Shown here one piece after another: positions 1-5,724 of a stretch of DNA of 20,815 nucleotides. The position numbers were made by a program, and so were the translations under genes. Below the pieces are notes generated by a model. The model made no database searches and was not told the DNA's origin. It saw nothing but the letters and a program-made list of their open reading frames with translations. The stretch is taken from NCBI GenBank assembly GCA_024653795.1, contig JANLHY010000216.1:1-20815 (forward strand), written 5' to 3'. The DNA comes from Candidatus Brocadiaceae bacterium (GTDB taxonomy: Bacteria; Planctomycetota; Brocadiia; Brocadiales; Brocadiaceae). Every line of letters starts with the position of its first letter. Within the stretch, counting starts at the first letter, position 1.

Positions 1-225
1 ACCGCCAGCGGCGCGGCGCTTGTCACGGAATACCCAATTAAATCTTACACGATTGTTTCCGGTGCCTATCTATATGAAGGCTTTGCTGCGTGGGGTTCAG
101 CAACTTCTTCTGCTGTTTGGGCAATGTTCAGAACGCCTACGGCGGGTGGAGCTACGCAGCGAGCTGCGTCTGGTGCATACAGCCAGATAGCCGACAATTA
201 CGCCTCATTAACTTACGCCGATTAG
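1..225 (+). CDS. C-terminal end of a virion-type protein (partial)
   Basis: Frame 1 is open from the first base to a TAG at 223-225, giving 74 residues with no start in the window, so this is the end of a longer gene. The piece is rich in Ala, Ser, Thr, Gly and Tyr and has no charged clusters, as is common in phage tail or fibre proteins. The stop overlaps the AGGAG ribosome site of the next gene, so the two genes are probably in one operon. I do not recognise the family. The virion role is inferred from composition and from the genes that follow. Confidence 0.75.
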   Translation, partial: TASGAALVTEYPIKSYTIVSGAYLYEGFAAWGSATSSAVWAMFRTPTAGGATQRAASGAYSQIADNYASLTYAD

Positions 226-234
226 GAGAAATTT

Positions 235-609
235 ATGAGTGGAACTACAAAGATCGGTGCAATCAAGATTATTCAGAACTTCCCTGATGCCGGAGCAGCT
301 CTCAACCAGAAAATCTCCGCTGTTACCTCCGTAGCTGCCGCCGCCGCAAACAAACAGACTGACGCTACGGGAGTGAAGGAACTTACCCTTACGCCCGTCA
401 CCACGGCTTGTTGGGTTGTTTTCGACGCGCCCAACGATGCGGTAGTCACGGCGTGGTTTGGAGACACCACCATCGATGCGGACGGACTTCAGTATTACTA
501 TTGCCCAAAACTTGAAAAGACATCTTTCACGTTCAGTTCCGCCATTACCAGATGGGATTTACTATCTGAAGGCGCGACTACCGTCGTATGGCAGGAGAAA
601 GCACGATGA
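235..609 (+). CDS. Small virion-associated hypothetical protein
   Basis: This is a 124-residue protein. AGGAG at 224-228 sits six bases before the ATG. The N-terminus (MSGTTKIGAIKII) is followed by an Ala-rich stretch, and the rest looks like beta structure with many Thr, Val and aromatic residues, ending WQEKAR. The stop TGA (607-609) overlaps the ATG of the next gene as ATGA, implying translational coupling. I do not recognise the family. Composition and position suggest a small tail, decoration or fibre-accessory protein. That role is inference only. Confidence 0.75.
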   Translation: MSGTTKIGAIKIIQNFPDAGAALNQKISAVTSVAAAAANKQTDATGVKELTLTPVTTACWVVFDAPNDAVVTAWFGDTTIDADGLQYYYCPKLEKTSFTFSSAITRWDLLSEGATTVVWQEKAR

Positions 610-1388
610 GCCTGATACTTCCTTTTTCTGATTCTTCTCAATATGTGACTGGTGGTATTTATGCTCCCACTGCCGCCAATTTCCCTGCTTGTAAACACTT
701 CTGGTCTTGTCCTCAATCCGATATAGGCAAAGATTTCGGTTCCGGGACGGGCGGTCTGACCGACTTAATGGGCCGGGCGCATCTGCTTAAATCGTCGGGA
801 GTTGCCTTAGCAGCCCCTGCCTCGCCAGATGGTTTCTCGGTATTCCCCAATCAAGCTAATGGCGGGACGACCGTGCAGGGAACCTTGTCAGTGCCCACGG
901 GTACTCAGGCTACTCTGTTGGTTAGCGTGGTTGAAACAAATGCCACTGCTGGATTTATTCTAGGGGATTACACGTTAGGTAACGTAGTTTTAATGACAGC
1001 CGCCAATAACGTCGGGGATTCCGACACTACCGCTAATGGCACGGCCTTCACTTTAGTTTCGGCAAAAGTAGGCCGTGCGACGTTGGTCAGGACGTGGAAT
1101 GCGTTAGGGGCGGCGACCACTGGACAGGCGCAGTTTGAGTCCAATCTCACCTCTACCATCACCGATTTAGGCGATGCCGCCACCACGGGTGTTCCGATAT
1201 TCACCGCTTGGGGGGCCACGGATCAATGGGCCTGCGCTTCCACCAATACAAAACTCTACGGTGTAGCCCTCTTTATATTCGCTTCCATTCCCTCCGATGC
1301 TTTCGTAAAAAGCCTGCTGGCGTGGATTACATATCAGTGGGCAAACGGTAATAAATGGTTGCCGCCCCAACTGAAGGGAGTCTCGTAA
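606..1388 (+). CDS. Fibre- or lectin-like virion protein, copy 1
   Basis: I chose the ATG at 606 (260 residues) over one at 588 because AGGAG at 592-596 is correctly spaced for it and it forms a 4-nt overlap with the preceding stop. The protein is rich in Thr, Ala, Gly and Asn. Near residue 26 it carries ACKHFW, and near the C-terminus a hydrophobic segment followed by a Trp-rich end (ITYQWANGNKWLPP). The next gene has the same plan (ACKHFF near its N-terminus, a Trp-rich end), so the two are probably paralogues. The pattern resembles concanavalin/LamG-type jelly-roll domains of tail fibres, but I cannot assign a family. Confidence 0.75.
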   Translation: MSLILPFSDSSQYVTGGIYAPTAANFPACKHFWSCPQSDIGKDFGSGTGGLTDLMGRAHLLKSSGVALAAPASPDGFSVFPNQANGGTTVQGTLSVPTGTQATLLVSVVETNATAGFILGDYTLGNVVLMTAANNVGDSDTTANGTAFTLVSAKVGRATLVRTWNALGAATTGQAQFESNLTSTITDLGDAATTGVPIFTAWGATDQWACASTNTKLYGVALFIFASIPSDAFVKSLLAWITYQWANGNKWLPPQLKGVS

Positions 1389-2234
1389 TTGAAATTAAAA
1401 TCAACGACGATTGTTCCCTATTCTGGCGTCCTTGAAACTGGAAGTAATGTCTCAGCCTGCAAGCATTTTTTCCCCTGTGATGAAGGGTCTGGTCATCGGC
1501 TGACCTGCCGAAAAACAGGTATCGTTTGGGACGCCTCAGACACGACTGTTGGTAGTAACAGCACAAACGGCGGGAAGGCCCTGACGTGGGCCAATGGTCG
1601 GGTGAGTTCTAACATCCTCACGGCCAGCCCGCCCATCAATCTATTAAGTGGTGCGTGGGCTACTTTCGATAAGACCAAAGTTTGGCTGTTCATGACTGCT
1701 GGAAGGGTACTTAGTGACGTGGCATGCCGAATAGCGACTGGCGACAACAACGCTCTTGTGTCGGAATACACGGGCATCGAAAAAGGTTGCGGTATGGCCG
1801 ATGGAACCCCGGCAGGGGTTGGTGGATTTCATGCGCAATTACAGACAATCAGCCTAAATGACGATTCTTTACGCATCGACATGACGGTCAATGATTCTCT
1901 CAGCAAAGCCGCAAACCTGGACAAAGATGTCATGACGTATTGTATCTACACCCCCGGAGCCGGATTGGAATACAAGTCTCTGCTAATCAATGACGCGACC
2001 GCCGTTATTGTCGCTGATAACGTAGTCTCCAGTGCCGGTTATGTGTTGACCGCCGCCACGGACTTTACCGCTAATCCTTGTTTCCGATTCTCCGGTTACG
2101 GACTATATGCCTTCGGTATGTTTCAGTTCGCCACCAAACCGGCGAATATTTACGCTGGTATTTATTGGCAAGCGGCAAATTGGATGGCCGAGAAGAAATA
2201 TATTTATCCGGGGTTTATAGGATTGAGTGGATAA
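1389..2234 (+). CDS. Fibre- or lectin-like virion protein, copy 2 (TTG start)
   Basis: This 281-residue protein begins with TTG directly after the previous TAA. AGGGAG at 1375-1380 lies eight bases upstream, and no ATG nearby fits better. Near the N-terminus it has ACKHFFPCDEGSGH, a Cys/His/Gly pattern like the strand-turn that opens LamG-type domains, and the equivalent position in the gene upstream reads ACKHFWSC. The C-terminus has Trp-rich IYWQAANWMAEKK before a short hydrophobic end. It is probably a paralogue of the preceding gene, arisen by tandem duplication, with a receptor-binding or fibre role inferred. The stop overlaps the next ATG by one base (TAATG). Confidence 0.75.
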   Translation: MKLKSTTIVPYSGVLETGSNVSACKHFFPCDEGSGHRLTCRKTGIVWDASDTTVGSNSTNGGKALTWANGRVSSNILTASPPINLLSGAWATFDKTKVWLFMTAGRVLSDVACRIATGDNNALVSEYTGIEKGCGMADGTPAGVGGFHAQLQTISLNDDSLRIDMTVNDSLSKAANLDKDVMTYCIYTPGAGLEYKSLLINDATAVIVADNVVSSAGYVLTAATDFTANPCFRFSGYGLYAFGMFQFATKPANIYAGIYWQAANWMAEKKYIYPGFIGLSG

Positions 2235-2421
2235 TGAAAAAACTTATCGCACTCTTGTTTGTTCTGTGGCTGGTTCCCGCGCAGGAGATTCAACAGTCCT
2301 CGATCTGCGAGAAGGACAAATCGCGTTTCCAGATGTCTACAATCTGATTTGGTTTGGAGTTTCGTTCAAAACCAACGGAACGACTTTCGACGGGAAGATG
2401 ATGGATTGGTGTACGCGGTGA
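2227..2421 (+). pseudogene. Alternative-frame continuation of the exported protein
   Basis: In the frame that is -1 to the signal-peptide ORF, 2227-2421 is open. From about 2290 it gives a sequence with normal protein composition (STVLDLREGQIAFPDVYNL, then WFGVSFKTNGTTFDG). Joining the signal peptide to this piece would make one exported protein of about 60 residues, so a small indel near 2285 could have split the gene. I see no classic slippery heptamer at that point, so programmed frameshifting is less likely than decay or a sequencing error. The terminal TGA (2419-2421) overlaps the next ATG (TGATG). Confidence 0.3.
2234..2347 (+). CDS. Short exported peptide, possibly a broken gene
   Basis: This is a 37-residue ORF beginning MKKLIALLFVLWLVPAQE, a textbook signal peptide: two Lys, a hydrophobic core and a Pro-Ala-Gln cleavage region. 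The mature part would be only about 20 residues with one Cys. TAATG joins it to the gene upstream. The -1 frame over the same DNA stays open further and reads like real protein, so this may be the start of a gene broken by a frameshift. If intact, it is a tiny periplasmic or inner-membrane peptide. Confidence 0.45.
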   Translation: MKKLIALLFVLWLVPAQEIQQSSICEKDKSRFQMSTI

Positions 2422-2492
2422 TGGACCCCGACCAGATCAAGCAGGCGGTGCATGCGGCGCTGGATGAGCGGCAATTTTGCGTATTGCAATGA
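2421..2492 (+). pseudogene. Truncated mini-ORF, remnant of a membrane-linked phage gene
   Basis: This is a 23-residue ORF (MDPDQIKQAVHAALDERQF, then four residues). Its start overlaps the stop before it and its own stop overlaps the next ATG. The DPDQIKQAVHAALDE opening resembles the N-terminus of roughly 100-residue phage proteins that end in a membrane segment. The gene at 2539 begins with a comparable acidic, helical start. I read this as the stump of a related gene cut short by a stop. It could also be a genuine leader peptide in a coupled chain. Confidence 0.35.
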
Positions 2493-2542
2493 CTCTCACC
2501 CCCGCCGAGCGCATGAATAGAAACCAGAAAGGAATGGTATGA
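2489..2542 (+). CDS. 17-codon ORF coupling its two neighbours
   Basis: The ATG at 2489 overlaps the previous TGA, and its own TGA (2540-2542) overlaps the ATG at 2539, so it bridges two ORFs with 4-nt overlaps on both sides. The peptide is MTLTPAERMNRNQKGMV. It is too short for a known function. Either it only carries ribosomes to the next gene or it is a remnant. The ribosome site for the next gene (AAAGGA, 2527-2532) lies inside it. Confidence 0.3.
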   Translation: MTLTPAERMNRNQKGMV

Positions 2543-2832
2543 ATTTGACGGATGAAGATATACACCTGCTGGCTAAAGCCATTGCTCCCCTGCTGATAGA
2601 GCAAGTCAAGGCGACGCACCATGAATTTTGGATTGATCCTGAAAAGCATTATCGGGATCATTTAGCGATCAATCGTTTTAATCTGATCTTCACCGACGAC
2701 CTGATTGCGGCACTCAAGGAAGTCGCAGGTTCCTACAGAAAGGGGCGTAATTTGGTATGGGGGATTTTCATAGCTTTAGTTGCCGCTGGTGCCCTCTGGA
2801 CAGCATTCCAGGGATGGGTGCACGGGAAATGA
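2539..2832 (+). CDS. Membrane-anchored phage protein
   Basis: This is a 97-residue protein. Residues 1-65 are helical and charged, with HEFWIDPEKHYRDH at about 29-42. A single hydrophobic segment (GIFIALVAAGALWTAF) lies near residues 75-90, then a short basic tail. AAAGGA precedes the ATG and the stop overlaps the next start (ATGA). One C-terminal membrane span and the position ahead of lysis-type genes suggest a holin-accessory or membrane-anchored protein. I recall similar W-I-D-P-E-x-H-Y proteins in phages but know no function, so the lysis link is inferred from context. Confidence 0.7.
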   Translation: MNLTDEDIHLLAKAIAPLLIEQVKATHHEFWIDPEKHYRDHLAINRFNLIFTDDLIAALKEVAGSYRKGRNLVWGIFIALVAAGALWTAFQGWVHGK

Positions 2833-3269
2833 AAGAATTCATTCTTACCCGTTTTTGCTACAGCGAGGAAATGGGGACGTTAGGAATATTGGAAGGGCCG
2901 AATTTCACCTGCAAGTCTATTGAAGACCCGTGGAAAAATAACGAACCGAACAAATCCTGTATCCCCGAAGGCGTCTACATCGCCAAACGAACTTCACGGC
3001 CCAAGCATGGTAATACCTTTGTCCTGATTAACGAAGACCTGAAGATCGCGGAGTACCCCAAGTTAGGCATAAGAGATTCTTGCCTGATTCATACTGCTAA
3101 TACAATCTTGGACGTGGAAGGCTGTATCGGACTGGGAGAACGTCTAGGTTGTCTAGGAAGCCTTTGGGCAGTCCTCGACTCCGTTTCTGCCACGAAACGC
3201 TTCATGCAGATGATGGACGCGGAACAAGAGTTCCAACTGACCATCACTCAGGTCAAAGGTGCGAGATGA
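2829..3269 (+). CDS. DUF5675 family protein
   Basis: The start at 2829 forms ATGA with the previous stop, giving 146 residues. The pattern fits DUF5675: an early TLGIL, IEDPW near 31-35, SCIPEGVY at 43-50, and the block LIHTAN...DVEGCIGLG at 86-103. His88 and Cys99 in that block recall the His/Cys pair of L,D-transpeptidase-like folds, but I cannot show catalysis. The gene lies between two small membrane-protein genes and ahead of the spanins, which places it in a lysis cassette. No recognisable lysozyme, amidase or chitinase-like gene is in the window. A cell-wall role is inference. Confidence 0.8.
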   Translation: MKEFILTRFCYSEEMGTLGILEGPNFTCKSIEDPWKNNEPNKSCIPEGVYIAKRTSRPKHGNTFVLINEDLKIAEYPKLGIRDSCLIHTANTILDVEGCIGLGERLGCLGSLWAVLDSVSATKRFMQMMDAEQEFQLTITQVKGAR

Positions 3270-3610
3270 CCTTCAACGACTTCTTCTACATCTTGTTCCA
3301 TCCTTTCGCCATGTTGGGTTTTGGCCTGATAACTCATTTTGGCAGACGAGTCTTGGCGGCTTCAACTCACGGAACCGAGAATCTTCCTTCGATTACCGAC
3401 TACTGGAAAAAGAATCCGCTCAATTCTTTGCTGAGTATCGTCGGCGCTATTGTAGGCTACGCGCTGTTCGTCCACTTCCCCGACTTCGATAAAATGGCCC
3501 CGGATATTCAGAACGTGGTGAGAAGCACAGCCTTCGGAGTAGGGTTTCTTGCAGACAATATCGCTGATGCCGTAGGACAGAGGGTAACGGATAAGATCAA
3601 AGGAGGTTAA
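3266..3610 (+). CDS. Holin-like membrane protein
   Basis: This is a 114-residue protein whose start overlaps the DUF5675 stop (ATGA). A hydrophobic segment lies at residues 6-24 and a clearer one (LLSIVGAIVGYALFV) near 54-68. A weaker amphipathic Gly/Ala stretch (STAFGVGFLADNIADAV) precedes a basic C-terminus. Size, two or three membrane segments, charged tail and position before the spanins fit a small phage holin. No sequence motif defines the family, so this rests on topology and context. It could instead be an uncharacterised tail or membrane protein. Confidence 0.6.
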   Translation: MTFNDFFYILFHPFAMLGFGLITHFGRRVLAASTHGTENLPSITDYWKKNPLNSLLSIVGAIVGYALFVHFPDFDKMAPDIQNVVRSTAFGVGFLADNIADAVGQRVTDKIKGG

Positions 3611-3883
3611 ATGCCCACGGAACGGGAAATTGAGCTTTATTACTTTGATATTTGGGAAGCCAGTCAGTTAGTCGGTAGACCTCATGTTGCCACCATAAGT
3701 GGTTACATCAGGGATGGTAAAGTGGAGGCGGTTAAACACCGTCAAAAATGGATGATAGCGCCAGATCAACTCTCCGTTCTTCGAGAGTTACTTTATTGCA
3801 GACCCGACGGCCTTAAAAAATCGCAGGGCTTTGAGGTACGTTCCCTGTTTTCAAAGCTGCTGCGTTGGTGTACGTCTGCGTGA
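3611..3883 (+). CDS. Excisionase/MerR-like helix-turn-helix protein
   Basis: This 90-residue protein starts directly after the previous stop with a near-perfect AAAGGAGGT site at 3599-3607. Residues about 14-50 (DIWEASQLVGRP, TISGYIRDGKVEAVK, WMIAPDQL) follow the helix-turn-helix plan of excisionase/MerR-type proteins: a helix with an A-S-x-L-V-G turn, an I-x-D-G-K-V wing, then a beta pair. Such proteins bind DNA in excision, packaging or transcription. An HTH gene inside a lysis cassette is unusual. The tail after residue 62 is not part of the domain and could be read-through into inserted DNA. The target is unknown. Confidence 0.65.
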   Translation: MPTEREIELYYFDIWEASQLVGRPHVATISGYIRDGKVEAVKHRQKWMIAPDQLSVLRELLYCRPDGLKKSQGFEVRSLFSKLLRWCTSA

Positions 3884-3892
3884 ACCTTCGCA

Positions 3893-3947
3893 TGTTCAGC
3901 TCGCATAACGTTCAGCGTATCAGAATAAACCCCTACGGCAGGGAGTC
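3893..3947 (+). repeat. 55-nt motif, copy A
   Basis: This 55-nt segment in the 125-nt gap between the HTH gene and the spanin gene recurs, ungapped, at 14183-14237 with 45 of 55 bases identical by my count. The first 27 bases differ at one position only. Within that block GTTCAGC occurs twice as a direct repeat, 16 bases apart. A short hairpin with CTACGG at its tip lies near the 3' end in both copies, but the pairing register differs, so I do not claim covariation. The function is unknown. Confidence 0.8.
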
Positions 3948-4008
3948 AATAGAGTAGCCGCTTATCGGATATAAATGTCAGACAAACAGGAAAATACCTT
4001 ATAAATCA

Positions 4009-4488
4009 ATGAGAATCTACGCCTACATGATTATCTGCGCGGCCATGATAGCCGTGGGATGGTTTTACAGGGGTGAACACGACGCCAAGGAGCTTGCCAA
4101 TGCCATTCAGAAAGCTGAACAGAGATTCCAGACTCAAAGGACCCGACAAGAACAAGAGCGTCAAGACTTGGAGAAGCAGATCGTATCAGATCGTCAACTC
4201 GCTGACCAAAGGCTTCGGAAAGTTACTAAGGAAAATAGTCAGTTACGAGAAGACGCTGCTCGTCCTGTGCTTGTTGAGTTTCTTGTATTTGCCCGCTTGT
4301 GCGACGACCCCGCCGAGTGTACCTTGCTTTACCAGTCCCGACCTCCTGAAGCCTCTCCCCCGCCCCCGAGACTTGTTACAGCGGAGGACATCTACCGCCT
4401 CCTTGCCGACCTTGACCAAGCCATAATCACTCATAACCTGGGTCTGGAACAGCTTAAAAGCCAGCTAAAAGCCTGTCAGTCAGAATAA
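4009..4488 (+). CDS. Rz: Inner-membrane spanin subunit (Rz-like)
   Basis: This 159-residue protein has an N-terminal membrane anchor (YMIICAAMIAVGWFY, residues 6-20) followed by a long Gln/Glu/Arg-rich coiled coil (about 25-85) in the periplasm, the i-spanin plan. It would link the inner membrane to the Rz1 lipoprotein and disrupt the outer membrane in the last step of lysis. The Rz1 frame is embedded in its 3' half, which supports the call. The start has no good ribosome site (only AGGAAA about 16 bases upstream). Its last 13 bases overlap the convergent minus-strand gene. Confidence 0.85.
   Translation: MRIYAYMIICAAMIAVGWFYRGEHDAKELANAIQKAEQRFQTQRTRQEQERQDLEKQIVSDRQLADQRLRKVTKENSQLREDAARPVLVEFLVFARLCDDPAECTLLYQSRPPEASPPPPRLVTAEDIYRLLADLDQAIITHNLGLEQLKSQLKACQSE
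4235..4426 (+). CDS. Rz1: Outer-membrane spanin lipoprotein (Rz1-like), embedded in Rz
   Basis: In the +1 frame inside Rz there is a hydrophobic signal (TLLVLCLLSFLYLPAC) with a lipobox LPAC whose Cys is codon 4298-4300. A Pro-rich mature chain follows (TTPPSVPCF, KPLPRPRD) and stops at 4426. A short Pro-rich lipoprotein nested within Rz is diagnostic of Rz1. The start is unclear: no ATG, GTG or TTG lies near the signal. The nearest ATG in frame is at 4100, which gives an overlong leader. I set the start at ATA 4235, while CTG 4256 is an alternative. The lipoprotein call is firmer than the start. Confidence 0.7.
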   Translation: MVSYEKTLLVLCLLSFLYLPACATTPPSVPCFTSPDLLKPLPRPRDLLQRRTSTASLPTLTKP

Positions 4489-4667
4489 CCAGTAGGTAAC
4501 GACTTGTACGGCACATCCTGAACACCACTTAGCACCCGCACCATACATCCATACTTCAAGTCCATATATTCTCCTACTACTTTCTGTTCTATCCTGCCTA
4601 CCTTATCAGCGGCGTTCTTGATCTGTCTATGGGTCGCTCGTTGATTCCTTTCCGTGGATTTGCTCAT
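4476..4667 (-). CDS. Small basic hypothetical protein
   Basis: This is a 63-residue protein, basic at its N-terminus (MSKSTERNQRATHRQIKNA), with a later segment containing a single Cys (YMDLKYGCMVRVL). GGAGAC precedes the ATG closely, and the start overlaps the stop of the gene upstream as ATGA. It is the last gene of a three-gene minus-strand chain and its end runs 13 bases into the convergent Rz gene. I do not recognise the family. Confidence 0.6.
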   Translation of the reverse strand: MSKSTERNQRATHRQIKNAADKVGRIEQKVVGEYMDLKYGCMVRVLSGVQDVPYKSLPTGYSD

Positions 4668-4801
4668 ATCGTCTCCGTGATTGTTACCACTATAGGTTCC
4701 GATTCCTCAACATCCCCGCAAGCGCAAGTCTCACGTCCGGCGAAGAACGCCAGGAGCATCAAGCCGAGCAGGAACAGGCTGGCGAGTTCTCTAGAAGTCA
4801 T
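4664..4801 (-). CDS. 45-residue exported or membrane peptide
   Basis: I found this by following the overlaps: the ATG (4799-4801) overlaps the TGA of the gene upstream and its own TGA overlaps the next ATG. Residues 6-21 form one hydrophobic segment (LASLFLLGLMLLAFFAG). Next come a Cys-rich turn (RETCACGD) and an acidic tail ending EPIVVTITETI. The plan matches the 49-residue product at 10338-10487, which also has a hydrophobic segment, a Cys-Gly turn and a tail ending EPETVVIEVSSVI. It may be a signal anchor or a lipoprotein-like peptide. Its function is unknown. Confidence 0.65.
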   Translation of the reverse strand: MTSRELASLFLLGLMLLAFFAGRETCACGDVEESEPIVVTITETI

Positions 4802-4995
4802 TTATGAGTTTCCATTGCCTGCACGCGGTCTAAACTATAGCCGCCACTGATTCCTTCCAGTTTTATTACGGCTTGCCCGTGTCCAAGTTCCCATGCTTCA
4901 CTTCTGGTTTTTGTTTGGACAACGGAACCATCATCTTTTTTAACAAGAACTGGATAACCAATTTCATACCATTCGTTCCATTCAGATGCTTTCAT
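4798..4995 (-). CDS. Small hypothetical protein
   Basis: This 65-residue protein starts at 4995, where AAGGAGAAGG lies eight to ten bases upstream of the ATG; longer versions would start inside the HNH gene region without support. The sequence (YEIGYPVLVKKDDGSVVQT, then RSEAWELGHGQAVIKLEG) suggests a compact beta fold of the SH3 or KOW-like size class, but I cannot name it. It is the first gene of a three-gene chain joined by 4-nt overlaps, probably co-transcribed with the HNH gene upstream. Confidence 0.65.
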   Translation of the reverse strand: MKASEWNEWYEIGYPVLVKKDDGSVVQTKTRSEAWELGHGQAVIKLEGISGGYSLDRVQAMETHK

Positions 4996-5030
4996 GTTTT
5001 TCCTTCTCCTTCGGTATGGCGGCTTTGGTT

Positions 5031-5615
5031 TTATATATCGAATTGATTCCCTTTGCTCATATTTTCGACGGCTGGGATAACTCGCAGGTTGTGTTCGACA
5101 TGCAGCCCGCATACGAGCTGGTGCTTGAGCGGAACGATATGATCGACATGGTGAATAATCCCTGTCTCGACTGTTAATCTCTGCGCTCCAGCGTAAATAT
5201 TTTCAATACTCTGCTTACAGGCCCAAATGGGCATAGCTTTTAATTTTCGAGCATCGCGAGCACGGCTCTTTGCGGCGAGTTTGGGCAAGTTGTTCTTCCG
5301 CCAAGCGCTGGCGCTGGTGCGTTGTTTTTCTTGGTTCGCTTTCTGCCAAGCGCGGACGTGGGCGCGGTGTTTTTCTGGATTCGCCTTCTTCCAGGCGCGC
5401 TCGCAGGCGCGTTGTTTTTCTGGGTTGGCTTTCGCCCAGACGCGGACGTTGGCACGGTGTTTTTCTGGATTGGCTTTCTGCCGGGCATGCGTGCATTCAG
5501 CGCATGCTCTGCTCGAAACATATCGTTCCGCTACGTGCCCGTGCTTACATGGCCCGCCAGTGAAATACCGTTTCAGTCCAGCAGCTTTAGCTTCGTCGCG
5601 AGATATAAGTTTCAT
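5031..5615 (-). CDS. HNH homing-type endonuclease with internal 15-residue repeats
   Basis: This is a 194-residue protein. The N-terminus (ISRDEAKAAGLKRYFTG, then PCKHGH and a later CAEC) is the Cys/His module common in phage HNH proteins. Residues about 46-105 form four copies of a 15-residue unit with the core KANPEKxRAxxRxW. The C-terminal nuclease motif has HHVDHIVPLKH at 155-165 and a downstream HVEHNLRVI. I chose the start at 5615 because the module begins there; 5639 is the alternative. Free-standing HNH genes of this kind act as mobile endonucleases. A related C-terminal domain is encoded at 17061-17375 on the other strand. Confidence 0.9.
   Translation of the reverse strand: MKLISRDEAKAAGLKRYFTGGPCKHGHVAERYVSSRACAECTHARQKANPEKHRANVRVWAKANPEKQRACERAWKKANPEKHRAHVRAWQKANQEKQRTSASAWRKNNLPKLAAKSRARDARKLKAMPIWACKQSIENIYAGAQRLTVETGIIHHVDHIVPLKHQLVCGLHVEHNLRVIPAVENMSKGNQFDI
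5301..5480 (-). repeat. 45-bp tandem repeats inside the HNH gene
   Basis: Four tandem units of about 45 bp encode the KANPEKxRAxxRxW repeats of the HNH protein. The repeats keep long ORFs open in other frames of both strands (plus-strand frames at 5227-5652 and 5270-5621, for example). Those are by-products of the periodicity and have no domain or ribosome-site support. The repeat would form a charged helical linker between the N-terminal Cys/His module and the nuclease. Confidence 0.8.
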
Positions 5616-5678
5616 CTGTAAATTGTACCAAACCCACAAAGGGGCTGCTTAAACAAACATCCGAAGGCAAAGACTTTC

Positions 5679-5694
5679 AACAAAACCTTTTGTT
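5679..5694. other. Inverted repeat between the PD-(D/E)XK and HNH genes
   Basis: AACAAAA and TTTTGTT flank a CC, giving a 7-bp AT-rich inverted repeat in the 109-nt gap downstream of the nuclease gene (minus strand) and upstream of the HNH gene. It could be a weak terminator or a protein-binding site. No U-run follows on the minus strand, so I do not call it an intrinsic terminator. Confidence 0.35.
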
Positions 5695-5724
5695 CATTAG
5701 GCACGTTCCTTTTGATAGATATAT

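Noticed and set aside
498..716. Minus-strand frames opposite the fibre-like genes (such as 498-716, 968-1219, 1493-1777)
   Set aside because: They lie antisense to genes with good ribosome sites and overlaps, lack ribosome sites and show no domain-like sequence.
2234..2421. Programmed -1 frameshift joining the signal peptide to the downstream frame
   Set aside because: No canonical slippery heptamer lies in the window where the frames would join. Decay or sequencing error is simpler.
3893..3947. Group I intron core (box R like GTTCAGCG) or integron attC-like site in the 55-nt motif
   Set aside because: The GACTA part of the P7 element is missing and no P3-P8 pairing or interrupted gene could be found; the core bases do not fit the attC consensus GTTRRRY.
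5227..5652. Long plus- and minus-strand frames overlapping the repeat part of the HNH gene
   Set aside because: They are kept open by the 45-bp repeat, have no domain and no ribosome site, while the 5031-5615 frame has clear HNH and Cys/His motifs.
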